64,000 nucleotides of DNA from Oscillospiraceae bacterium (lineage in GTDB: Bacteria > Bacillota > Clostridia > Oscillospirales > Oscillospiraceae), in the NCBI GenBank assembly GCA_015068035.1, contig SVLI01000004.1, positions 1-64,000 of the forward strand, written 5' to 3'. The notes beneath the pieces are model-generated. The model saw only the letters and a list, made by a program, of their open reading frames with translations, had not been told where the DNA came from and ran no database searches. A program made the position numbers and the translations under genes. Of this stretch, positions 26,201 to 34,300 are shown piece by piece. Each line of letters starts with the position of its first letter. Within the stretch, counting starts at the first letter, position 1.

Positions 26201-26982
26201 AATTCCAAGTCCTGCCGGACATCTCCATCGTTTTTCCCGGCTTTCTCAATAAACGCCTTCACACGGAAGGTATAATTCCGGTCACCGTTTCCGTCGGCAA
26301 GCTCAATCGGAATGCTGCCGCTCTTTCCCGTTTCCCGGAATGCGCTGTCACCGGCTGCCACGGACACGCTTGTGATCTCCACATATTTGGCATCTGTGCC
26401 GGTGAGGGCGAATTCGTACTTCAGAGAATTATTTACAAGCTGGGCCGTGTTGACGGACTTGGCAACCGTACCGGAAGGCCCGCAAGCGATGGTATTGGGG
26501 TCGGTGCCGTACTTATACCAGGTCATTACCGCCGCCAGATCCAGCTCCAGCTCGTCTCCGCCTTCTTCCCCATCGTCGCCGTCATCGTTGCCCTCATCCT
26601 CATCGCCATCATCGGGATTTGTGGGATCCGTTTCCTCCGGCGTTGATTCCTCCGGCTGTGTTTCCTCCGGCTGTGTTTCCTCCGGCTGTGTTTCCTCCGG
26701 CTGTGTTTCCTCAGGTTGTGTTTCCTCGGGCTGCGTCTCCTCCGGCTCTGTCTGCGCAGCGCTGTCTTCATTGGGAACCACGATATCATCCAGTTCGCTC
26801 ACATCGTCTCCGACTTTCAGAATGGTGATTTCCCGAATCGTCTCATGATCCAATGGATTGCTTGGCTGGGAACGCGTCATATCATGAGCCGGCAGAAGCA
26901 AGCCAAGCAACAACGCTGCGCAGAGCAGGATGCACACACCGGTTTGCAGAATATTTTTATGTAGCAATGCATTCCAATTCAT
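23275..26982 (-). CDS. Large surface protein: repeat linker, beta-domains, DUF4430-like module, Cys-rich region
   Basis: A 1235-residue protein with an N-terminal signal anchor (TGVCILLCAALLLGLLLP). Residues about 78-120 are a (QPEET)n linker, then an acidic stretch. Next come several similar beta-domains of about 100 residues, each with a polar CE/CG-x-D/N-T-x-S strand (for example TIACGPSGTVAKS, KIVCGPDKTESF, KTCEADDTSVL, QVTCENTRSKTA). Residues about 860-915 contain a DUF4430-like motif, SGSGWMYSVGGSTYYPG then LQPGDVLIVRYTL. Residues about 955-1175 are rich in CxxC and His pairs (YCNDC, CAEC, CAIC, CSIC, CQIC, CSSC, CEYC) and could bind metal. A (TEPP)n linker ends the chain; no sortase motif or dockerin is seen. 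Confidence 0.8.
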   Translation of the reverse strand: MNWNALLHKNILQTGVCILLCAALLLGLLLPAHDMTRSQPSNPLDHETIREITILKVGDDVSELDDIVVPNEDSAAQTEPEETQPEETQPEETQPEETQPEETQPEETQPEESTPEETDPTNPDDGDEDEGNDDGDDGEEGGDELELDLAAVMTWYKYGTDPNTIACGPSGTVAKSVNTAQLVNNSLKYEFALTGTDAKYVEITSVSVAAGDSAFRETGKSGSIPIELADGNGDRNYTFRVKAFIEKAGKNDGDVRQDLEFTFVLKCEYSLDLDLELTWHPEDSNVRKIVCGPDKTESFSVKNYDLTERVFGYSVQLIGSLAEDAQIIGADYTTASGQESGELAPDSGTLILNPAPGADKEVYNLTFTVRTAEREVLYHYKLTYQETLDVQLKFHWMEKGITPRTKTCEADDTSVLRIKNNQLSAGAIPYELELTGADGENGRILSVAYISEAGGSGNLEASGSLPLSMPAGATSNAYHITVNTMVSGQRVVFEIVIYYSADLSLQMEYTVKEDGAPVARQVTCENTRSKTAEAVYDDQLTDGALDYTMSLVGAEDNVSITSVTCYQSGSGRTVTLGAVGQISLLLKDGKTGENTFEIEAQDDSGNVYHFTVNIPYKHRGENSIKISTNLLDGQEIINETKTNLTVRAWSEDVNGNVISYIPANGTDTKLIVTFDGEVLSYISSSGAASEYDLYPANPEVGDTNIHTLNIYAEDALGNYGELTLTLNGQRRESGQQIGTATIYVDMTALGLGVVANLSYNVLADEPVSYVIAKAIMGQDTGEPFGKAEQTLGWGGRYAGTLDTGFYLQSLTTGHNANALEGGMWPGATEEEVLSAIDARFGAGTGLATLWRCLYRNGLNKSTGSGNSFGEFDYTSGSGWMYSVGGSTYYPGQSMSSVYLQPGDVLIVRYTLAYGWDVGGGTAGYGSTVGYCVSAANGSIRVNHRMETVTNADGSVSNVCHCCGIVEDCTHANVSCTDLGDGTHIQYCNDCRKEIGDPAEHGWVYTGENAADHHNCAECNAAEAHNWKEVEGSNTATCTEPGRRSVQCAICNMIREEEAAPKGHALDNKWQVTAAEHYEKCSICEEIANRGRHQYKHVTYTENGVQKETYECQICSAWHVDECSGTLTEIHATCQKTTYHCSSCGYDMDKEGFFAGHHRYTGGYCEYCGEADPNGGMAETPGTEPPQTEPPVTEPPTTEPPTTEPPKTEPPTTTPPEPEPDPQPEQPEDAGGAETV
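26649..26753. repeat. 15-bp tandem repeat encoding (QPEET)n
   Basis: Seven units of the form CCTCCGGCTGTGTTT (minus-strand coding: EETQP) lie in tandem; four are identical and three have drifted by one to three bases. The repeat is coding and expected to change copy number by slippage. A second Pro/Thr-rich repeat lies at about 23370-23430 in the same gene. Confidence 0.85.
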
Positions 26983-27013
26983 AAATTAATCCCTCTGTTG
27001 TTGCTTTTGACCT

Positions 27014-27094
27014 TTGCGTATACCCACCAAAATCCGGCGGATATACGCAAGCGCCAAAGGCAGCTGCGCCCCACCCGGGATTTCCCGGGTGGGG
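27014..27094 (-). other. Two intercistronic hairpins
   Basis: TTGCGTATA (27014-27022) pairs with TATACGCAA (27042-27050), and CCCCACCCGGGA (27069-27080) pairs with TCCCGGGTGGGG (27083-27094). Both fall between the InlB-repeat gene and the DUF4430-like giant. The minus-strand 3' sides lack T runs. They may stabilise upstream message or act as weak terminators. Confidence 0.5.
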
Positions 27095-27104
27095 ATTGTT
27101 ATTT

Positions 27105-28160
27105 TCAGATCCACTTTGCGTACAGGGTCATATTATCCTTGACCTTGTCGTTCTCGAAGTCCCAGCGCTGTGTGTATTCCGCATCCGCGTACCAGCCGGC
27201 AAAGGTTCTTCCCATGCTGGCAGGTTCTGCGGGACGCTCTGCATAGCCGCCCTTCTTGACCTTCTGCTCCTTGATCTTCTCTCTGCAGCCCGTCTCAAAT
27301 CTGACGGTTTTCTTATTCAGCAGCAGGATCAGAATCAAAATCAGCAGGCCCAGCAGGCCCAGCCCCAGCAGCCACCACCAGCCGCCAAAACCGCCGTCAT
27401 TGTCATCGGTCGGCGTCTCTTCAATGGGTGCGCCCTGCTCCCATTTGGCATACAGGGTCATATTGCCCCGGACGGTGTCGGCATCAAAATCCCAGGGATT
27501 TTGCAAATCAATATCGGTGTACCAGCCTACCAGTCGATAGCCCTCGCGGACAGGATTGTCGGGACGGGCAACCGTCTCCCCGTACTGCACGATCTGATCG
27601 GGAATGGAGGAGCCTCCGTTGGTTTCAAAGGAAACGGTGCAGTCGGTGGTCAGGATCACCGTCACATCCTGGCAGGTGGCAGCGTAGCTGTCCTTGCCGT
27701 CAGCGGTGGAAACCAGGTAATCCTGATTGGTAATTTTGGACACGCCGGAGTTGCCGATAACTTCCAGTTGAAAAGAGCCGATCAGCTTCTTCGCACTCCA
27801 GCTTTCGCCGCCGGACAGCGATACAAAGTTCATATAGAACTCCCGGAAGGTATCCCGCAGACCGATTTCAGTTGTGGAGATGCCATCGCTGAGCATCGCG
27901 CTGTCTTCCACCAGCTTGAAGAATTCGCTGTCATAGCGGATTTCGTTCTGCATGGCATACATATCATAGTTTTCTTCGCTGTCTGTCCGGCACAGGGTGA
28001 ACACAACGGTGATGATGTCACCGGGCTGCACCTTTTTCTCATTACTGCCGTCTACCGACAGTTCAAAGAAGAACTCGCGGGAGTTGTCGGTTGCATAGGA
28101 TGTTATCGCGCAGGACAGCAGCACCATCACCGCCAGAATCAAAGAAATTACTTTCTTCAT
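27105..28160 (-). CDS. Membrane-anchored cohesin-like protein with InlB B-repeats
   Basis: A 351-residue protein with a Sec signal (ends near SYA). Residues about 28-175 look like a divergent cohesin: VQPGDIITVVFTL, YDMYAMQNEIRYDSEFFKLVE and KLIGSFQLEVIG. Residues about 178-240 are an InlB/Listeria-Bacteroides repeat (VSFETNGGSSIPDQIV, GYRLVGWYTD, NMTLYAKW). A Gly/Trp stretch and a strong helix (LLGLGLLGLLILILILLL) follow at about 255-275. A second InlB repeat (FAGWYADAEY, NMTLYAKWI) lies beyond the helix, on the side expected to be cytoplasmic. It is the only cohesin-type protein here with an obvious membrane anchor, so it could tether the complex. Three nt separate it from the gene upstream. 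Confidence 0.8.
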   Translation of the reverse strand: MKKVISLILAVMVLLSCAITSYATDNSREFFFELSVDGSNEKKVQPGDIITVVFTLCRTDSEENYDMYAMQNEIRYDSEFFKLVEDSAMLSDGISTTEIGLRDTFREFYMNFVSLSGGESWSAKKLIGSFQLEVIGNSGVSKITNQDYLVSTADGKDSYAATCQDVTVILTTDCTVSFETNGGSSIPDQIVQYGETVARPDNPVREGYRLVGWYTDIDLQNPWDFDADTVRGNMTLYAKWEQGAPIEETPTDDNDGGFGGWWWLLGLGLLGLLILILILLLNKKTVRFETGCREKIKEQKVKKGGYAERPAEPASMGRTFAGWYADAEYTQRWDFENDKVKDNMTLYAKWI

Positions 28161-28163
28161 TTC

Positions 28164-28853
28164 TTAACCTCCAATGTAGATCTGATAAATTGCCTGATAC
28201 TCCGTTTCTTCCACGGTGCCGTTTCCGTTTGCATCCACCGCAGCCATTTGCTCCGGTGTCAATTCGGCTTCACCCAAAAACGCTTTGTAGGCCAGCATCA
28301 CATCGTCATACTCGATGATACCGTCGCCGTTCACGTCGCCTTCCAGTGCGGACAGGATCGCGCCGGATGTGGCCTCCGCATCGATCTCTTCAAAGACGGA
28401 AAACAGCGCTTCGTTGTTGCGGATGTACTGCACCATGGGTGTGACTTGCGCTTCGCCGACGAAATCGGCTGCGATCTCAAAGGTCACGGCAAACAGAGTT
28501 CCATTCCCCTTTACAGGGTCTGCGGAGGCGGACACCACAAAGCCGTATTCTTTTTCTTCCTCATCCCAGGTCTTGTTGATGCTGGCATTGGAACCGCAGA
28601 GGTAAGGGGCATTGCCGTCTTCAGTTTCAATGCTTTTTAGCGTCAGATGTTCCCGGTCATAATCCAGTGCGATGGCAAAGTTGGTAAAGCCGGGGTTGTC
28701 CGCAATCTGAATTTCCACTGTAACCGTTTCCCCCGGCGCGCCGGAAACGGTTTCTGCGGTCACCGTACAGTTCGTAAGCTCCACCGCCATAACGGTCAGC
28801 GTCAAGGTGAGACTAAGCAGCACGACCAGTAAAATCCCTATGCTTTTCTTCAT
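28164..28853 (-). CDS. Small cohesin-dockerin adaptor protein
   Basis: A 229-residue secreted protein: signal peptide (residues 1-24), one cohesin and one dockerin. Cohesin features are clear: VSGAPGETVTVEIQIADNPG, FAIALDYDREHLTLKSIE and TLFAVTFEIAADFVG. The C-terminus carries two calcium loops, GDVNGDGIIEYDDVMLAYK and VDANGNGTVEETEYQAIYQ. One module of each kind makes it a natural adaptor or chain extender between scaffold and effector. The start overlaps the previous stop by 4 nt and follows GGAGG. Confidence 0.88.
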   Translation of the reverse strand: MKKSIGILLVVLLSLTLTLTVMAVELTNCTVTAETVSGAPGETVTVEIQIADNPGFTNFAIALDYDREHLTLKSIETEDGNAPYLCGSNASINKTWDEEEKEYGFVVSASADPVKGNGTLFAVTFEIAADFVGEAQVTPMVQYIRNNEALFSVFEEIDAEATSGAILSALEGDVNGDGIIEYDDVMLAYKAFLGEAELTPEQMAAVDANGNGTVEETEYQAIYQIYIGG

Positions 28854-31204
28854 GCGCGCGCCTCCTCACTCGTCCAAATTGCCCAGGCGATCTGCGCCAC
28901 ATCCCGAACGTCCAGCTTTCCGTCGGCATTCACATCCGCGCTCAGATACTTTGACATATTGACGGTGTCAAACGCATCGTATTTTGCGTTGTACAGATCA
29001 TGCGCAAGCTGTACGTCGTTCCAATCCACCTGTCCGTTTCGGTCGACATCATATCCGGAATATACAAGCAGCCGGTCGTTCAGAGCCGCGATCTTCACGC
29101 GGGGTTGGACATCGCTCAAATCCAGATGTTCGTTCGTGATGAGCAGATAAGCCCATGCGCCGTAGGCTTCGCTGTAATACATCACATCGCCATCGCAGGT
29201 AAATACGCTGCCGCTGCCCAAAGCAGCATCTGCCACAATCAGAAATACAGATTTTTTATCCAGTGTCAGATACTCGTATACAGAGATCTCAATATTCAGT
29301 GCCTTCTCAATGATGATCTCCAGCGGCGCGCTTACATTTGTAACCGTATAGCTTCCATTTCCGTTGGGAGAAACCGCAACGGCAGGTTTGCCGCCCATCT
29401 TATAGGCTACGGTGTAGTTGTAGCCCGCCTGCTTCTTCAGGTTCAGCGTATATGTTCCGCCGTGGGCAACAGAAGTCGCATTGCCCTGTGCCGCACCGGC
29501 TCCGGAACCGGCAAAGCTAACGCTGTGATAAGTAACCGGCTTGGGAGGATCGGTGGGATTGGCAGGATCAGACGGATCCGCCGGTCCGGGAGGATTGACG
29601 GGAACGATCAGCGTCTTTTCAACCTTGAATACGATTTCACCCGTAATATCCTCACCGGGGATTGTATACGTCTTTCCGGAAGCCATGTAACCCGTGTATT
29701 CCTTGCCGCCAATGGTGACCGTCACGGTGTAACGGTAGCTTTCATCCCGGTTGATGGTTGCCACATAATCGGTGCCGTACTGTGCGGTCGCACTGCCTGT
29801 CATATCTGTTCCCAGAGTAACCTTGAAGATCTTTCCGGTCTTCGTAGCGCTTACAACGATCTCTCCGGTGACAAGCTCTGCAGGAATCGTGTAGCTGCCG
29901 TTACCGTTCTTCGTTACGGTGATTTCCTGACCGCCTACAGTAACGGCAATCGTGTAATCGTAGTAGTCGTTCAGCGCGGTAAAGGTGTAATCCTCACCGG
30001 GCGTTGCGTTGTTGGAGCCGTTGAAACCCTCCGGCAATGTCACAGGATAGCCGGTCACGGCGATTGCTGTCCGGTCATCCATGAGGCTTGCCAAAGATGC
30101 ATTCCTGACCACGGCGTTGCCGGAGTTGTCCACCCGGGCTGTGGTGATCTGAACCTCAGAGCTTTGCATCTTCAGCACCTTGAATTCCAGAGTGAAGGGC
30201 ACGGAGCCGGCACTTCTGTCCTCGCCGTAGCCCAGCACGTTGACCTTGCCGCTCTGCGCAGTAACGGTCACACCGGACAGGGTCGTGGAGCTAAGCTCCA
30301 GAACCTCCGGATCATAGGCAAAGCTGATGTCAAAGGCGTTATATCCAGTCTGTCCGTCCTCATTGCTGATCACCACCGGAATCCGAACGCTGCCGCCAAT
30401 GGTGGCAACAGTGTCCGCAGGCATCTTCACTGTGTAGCCCGCGTTGGGTGCTTTCACCGTCACGGTACAGGACGCGGTGAAGCCGCCGTCTTTCGTCGTT
30501 GCGGTGATGGTTGCGCTGCCCTCCGTCAGCGCCTTGACAACGCCATCAGAGACGATAGCCGCTTTTTCATTGGAGGACGTCCAGACGACTGCAGGATCGG
30601 ATGCGCCGATGGGTTCGACAGTCGCTTTCAGGGATTCCATTTTGCCCTCTTCCAGGGTCAGCTCTGTCTTATCCAGCGCAATACCCGTTACCGGCACATA
30701 TTCCGCAGCGGGCTCAACGGCCAGGCAAGCCTCCCCTGCGCTGTGCACGGGAATTTCAGAGAGCTGTTCATCGTAAAGATACGCCGCGTCCACGGAAACA
30801 GAAGTCTGTTCCGTCACAGCCAGCGCTTTGAAACTGATCTGTGCCAAAAGCTCGGCTGCAGAGAAGGTCACAGGCTCCAAGCCTGGCATAAAGCTGACGC
30901 GCAGCGCCGCCTTTCCGCCAACCGTCACCGCATGGATCTGAAGCGGTGCCGCTGTGGAGGACCCCTCCAAATCCGGCGCCAGCACCGTATCGTCGTAGCA
31001 GATGGTCATACCGGCGCCACGGGTGCTGAAATCCCGGTCCGCTTCAATGCTCAGCGTGACGGATTCCCCCACTTTCACGCCGGGCTGAGAAAAGGACAGG
31101 GACAGGGTCACGTCACTCCCCTCAACGGCGTATGTAAGCGACCACAGGCCAAACACCATAGTCAGCGCCAGCAGCAGACTGAGCATACGTTGCAGTTTTT
31201 TCAT
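28850..31204 (-). CDS. Scaffold-type protein: two cohesins, Big_2, repeats, X-like module, dockerin
   Basis: About 784 residues. After the signal peptide comes cohesin 1 (GVKVGESVTLSIEADRD, ICYDDTVLAPDL), a bacterial Ig-like Big_2 domain (DKTELTLEEGKMESL, WTSSNEKAAIVSDG, GSATITATTKDG), cohesin 2 (GGSVRIPVVISNEDG, FDISFAYDPEVLELSS), and about three copies of a 70-residue module with the pattern GEDYTFT ... VTVGGQEI ... GSYTIPAELVTGEI. A Pro-rich linker, a conserved pre-dockerin module (YEYLTLDKKSVFLIVADAA) and a dockerin (YDVDRNGQVDWNDVQLAHDL, ADVNADGKLDVRDVAQIAW) follow. The start ATG 31204 follows GGAGG. It could bind two dockerins and itself dock elsewhere. Confidence 0.88.
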   Translation of the reverse strand: MKKLQRMLSLLLALTMVFGLWSLTYAVEGSDVTLSLSFSQPGVKVGESVTLSIEADRDFSTRGAGMTICYDDTVLAPDLEGSSTAAPLQIHAVTVGGKAALRVSFMPGLEPVTFSAAELLAQISFKALAVTEQTSVSVDAAYLYDEQLSEIPVHSAGEACLAVEPAAEYVPVTGIALDKTELTLEEGKMESLKATVEPIGASDPAVVWTSSNEKAAIVSDGVVKALTEGSATITATTKDGGFTASCTVTVKAPNAGYTVKMPADTVATIGGSVRIPVVISNEDGQTGYNAFDISFAYDPEVLELSSTTLSGVTVTAQSGKVNVLGYGEDRSAGSVPFTLEFKVLKMQSSEVQITTARVDNSGNAVVRNASLASLMDDRTAIAVTGYPVTLPEGFNGSNNATPGEDYTFTALNDYYDYTIAVTVGGQEITVTKNGNGSYTIPAELVTGEIVVSATKTGKIFKVTLGTDMTGSATAQYGTDYVATINRDESYRYTVTVTIGGKEYTGYMASGKTYTIPGEDITGEIVFKVEKTLIVPVNPPGPADPSDPANPTDPPKPVTYHSVSFAGSGAGAAQGNATSVAHGGTYTLNLKKQAGYNYTVAYKMGGKPAVAVSPNGNGSYTVTNVSAPLEIIIEKALNIEISVYEYLTLDKKSVFLIVADAALGSGSVFTCDGDVMYYSEAYGAWAYLLITNEHLDLSDVQPRVKIAALNDRLLVYSGYDVDRNGQVDWNDVQLAHDLYNAKYDAFDTVNMSKYLSADVNADGKLDVRDVAQIAWAIWTSEEARA

Positions 31205-31312
31205 AGGCAATTGCCTCCAGTCATATCCCCAAGGGATAGATAATTTTCAGAAATTGACAGCTATGGCCTTAAAACCAGGGCCACACCGGTCAGTTCCCGA
31301 AACACGCCGATG

Positions 31313-31338
31313 TCCACCCCCGCCGAAGCGGGGGTGGA
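31313..31338 (-). other. Intercistronic hairpin
   Basis: TCCACCCCCGC (31313-31323) pairs perfectly with GCGGGGGTGGA (31328-31338) around a CGAA loop (TTCG on the minus strand, an exceptionally stable tetraloop). It lies between two scaffold genes and has no T run on the minus strand, so an RNA-stability role is more likely than termination. Confidence 0.55.
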
Positions 31339-31373
31339 GCCGGGATTTACGCAGTTACTCTGCGTTTTTGGGA

Positions 31374-34300
31374 TTATGCGTTTGCACCGCTGACGATGTA
31401 GCTGATGATGGCTGCCACGTCCTTGGTGTCCAGCTTGCCGTCGATCACCATGTCAGCTTCCAGGAACTTCAGCATAGGCAGAGTGTCGTTGAATTCCATG
31501 TAAGAAGCATTGTACATGTCGTAGGCCAGCTGTGCGTCGTTGACATCCACCTTGGTGGTGCCGTTGACATCATAGTTGTACTTGACTTCGGTTGCGGTTG
31601 CACCTTCGGCAGCTTCCACGATGGCAGCCTCAGCAGCAGCCTTGACCAGGTCGATGGTGTTCATCTCGTCCGTGGAGAGTACCAGCCAGCAGTAAGCGCC
31701 AGCCTCCTCTTCGTCGGTAACGGTGTACTTGTCAGACCAGAACATGGTGTCCTCGCCGTAGGACAGAACCTTGTCGCCCCACTTGGCGGTGACCAGGAAC
31801 ATGGCCTTGCCGTCCAGGCTGATGTATTCAACCACATCCACCACGGCCGTGGTGTTGTCCACCTTTTCGATGGTAACGGCAACGCCGCCCTTCACAACCA
31901 ACTCGGCAGGAATGGTGTACTGGCCTTCGGTTTCTTTGCTTTCGGTCAGCTCGGTTTCACCGACCTTGACGGTGTAGTCATAGCCCTCTTCCTTGATCAG
32001 CTTGAAGGTGAAGTCCTTGCCGATCTCAGCACTCTGGGTCAGGCCGCCCTCGATCTCGGTTTCCTCGATGCCGGAGAAGGTGACGGTGGTCATCTTTTCC
32101 TTTTCGGTCACGGTGATGGTGAATTCGCCGGTAATATCGGTGCCCTCAATCACATATCCGCCGTTATCGTTGATGGTATAGGGGATCTCCTTACCCTCCG
32201 CATCGGTAACCTTGACGGTATCAATTGCCATGTCCTCCTCGCTGGGAGTGACAGTAAAGATGTAGTCCTCACCGTAGGTAGCCTTGTCGGGACCGGTAAC
32301 ATTCTCGGGCTTGTTCACATCGTAGGAATTGGGAGTCTGGGTTGCGGTGATTACGATGGCACCGGTGACATTCCCGATGGTGTAAACGCCGTTTGCCTCA
32401 GTGGGAGTGACGGGCGCACCGCCAACGGTAACGGTCAAATCAGAGTAGGTGTAGTTGGTGGTATCGGTGTAGGAGAAGGTGTAATCTTCGCCATGCAGGA
32501 TCTTATCGTTGCCGGAGACGAAGCCGGGCTTGGTTACGGAGTAGGGAACCAGAATGACGGTCTGGCTGGGGGTGGTGTCGGCAGCGGTGTCACCGTCGGC
32601 ATGCTGTGCGGTTGCCTCGGGGGCATCTTCCTTCACGGCTTCTTCCTTGTCGGAAACCTGAGCCTTGGTGACGGTGACATCTGCAGTGCCCTCGCCCAGG
32701 GTCTTGAAGGTCAGCGTTGCCAGGTCGGTGCCGAATTCCTTGGCCTCGCCGCAGCCGACGATGCGGATGGTGTTGCCGTCTACGGTAACGGAGCCGTTGT
32801 CAGCCTTGACCGCGCCGTCGTAGCCCACGTATTCCAGCTTGGTATTGTCGAAGGTGAGGGTCACATCGTATGCATTGTAAGAAGTAACGTTCTCGTCGCT
32901 GTGGCCGGTGACCTTCACGGAGACGGTGGCATTGCCGCCGTTTTCTGCGGAAACGTCAGCGGAGGTTGCGTAGGTGTAGCCGGGAGTGACAGCAGGGTCT
33001 TCCGGTTCAGGATCAACGCCGCCAGCTTCCTGCTCAAAATAGACATGATAGCAAGCATCACTACCATCGTCCAAAGTTACCGGCACACAAACAAAAGTCA
33101 GATCCTGGGTCAGATCGATTTCAGCAGATTTACCGGAAGGAGAAAGATCGCTGGATACATGATCAATATATGCACACATGGAAGCTGCACAGTTGATCGT
33201 CACAGTGTTAACACCGGCAGGAACCGTTACTGTCAGTTTCTGTGCAGTTACCTCAAACTCAGAGCAGTAATCTTCTGCAGTCACTGCTTCGAGAGTCTGG
33301 CCGCCTGCAGTAAAACTTAGAATAGGCTCGGTAGCAGCTTCGCCGCACCACTTGCAGACACCGTCAACATAGTCATGGTCAACTTTCTCGCCGGAAACGA
33401 AGGTTGCAGCGGTTTCGCTCTTGTCAAACAGCTCACATTCACAGCTCTTGTAGTAAACCGCGCCTGTCTGGCAGGTTGCTTCGGACTTCAGGTACTTCTC
33501 ATCCACAACCTCCCGATCGTAGGTACAGGTATGCTTTGCTTCGAAAACTGCAGAAACAGTAATGTCGGCAGCGGGCATGGTGTAGAAGCCATTGGTCATG
33601 CCCAGTTCAACAGGCTCGCCGTCGATATAGAGCTGCTTGAAGCTGTAACCGGTATCGGGGGCGCAATCCACAAAGATGTAGTCGCCTTCGGCAGCTTCCG
33701 TGATCTGATTCATGTTTTCATCGTAAACGGTAACAGTACCGCCGGTGGTCTGGTTCACGGTGATGGAGTAAGTGGTGGGTTCATCCTCGCCGCCGTCAGA
33801 TGCTGTACCGTAGCGGAAAGAGATTGCGCCCAGGCAGGCATAGCTTGCATCCTCAATACCGAAAGCATGGGACAGATATCCGTCTTCATCCTCCACGAAG
33901 CACAGCTCCACTTCGCCGGACCAGTCGGAGGCGACCATGTTCATGGGAATCTCTACGATGGGGCCGTCAGCGCTTTCTTCATAATTGTAGGAAATATAAA
34001 GCTGATTCCAGCCATTTTCCACTTCAAAGGCATAGGCCGTAGCCTGCATGGAACCGGTGTTCCAGTCTTCCATGACCACCTGATCAGGGGCAGTGACATA
34101 AGCGGTGGTGGCATCTTCGGGGATGGTAACGATGTAATAGGGAGCACCGTTTACATCCTCCTGCTGCTCAATGGCAATTGCTGCACCGCCATCGGTGGTG
34201 ATGGCGGTGAAGGGAGCGCCGTCGGGGATGGCTGCGCCCTCGTCGCCGCCCGCGACAGACAGGCCCTCAAGGGCGGAGTAGTCGATGGTAACAGGAATAT

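Noticed and set aside
26649..26753. CRISPR-like repeat array
   Set aside because: The 15-bp units are contiguous, have no spacers and stay in frame as QPEET codons.
29000..33320. Two long plus-strand open frames (747 and 688 codons)
   Set aside because: Both are antisense to cohesin/dockerin genes whose frames contain signal peptides, cohesins and dockerins; low-complexity composition explains the open antisense frames.
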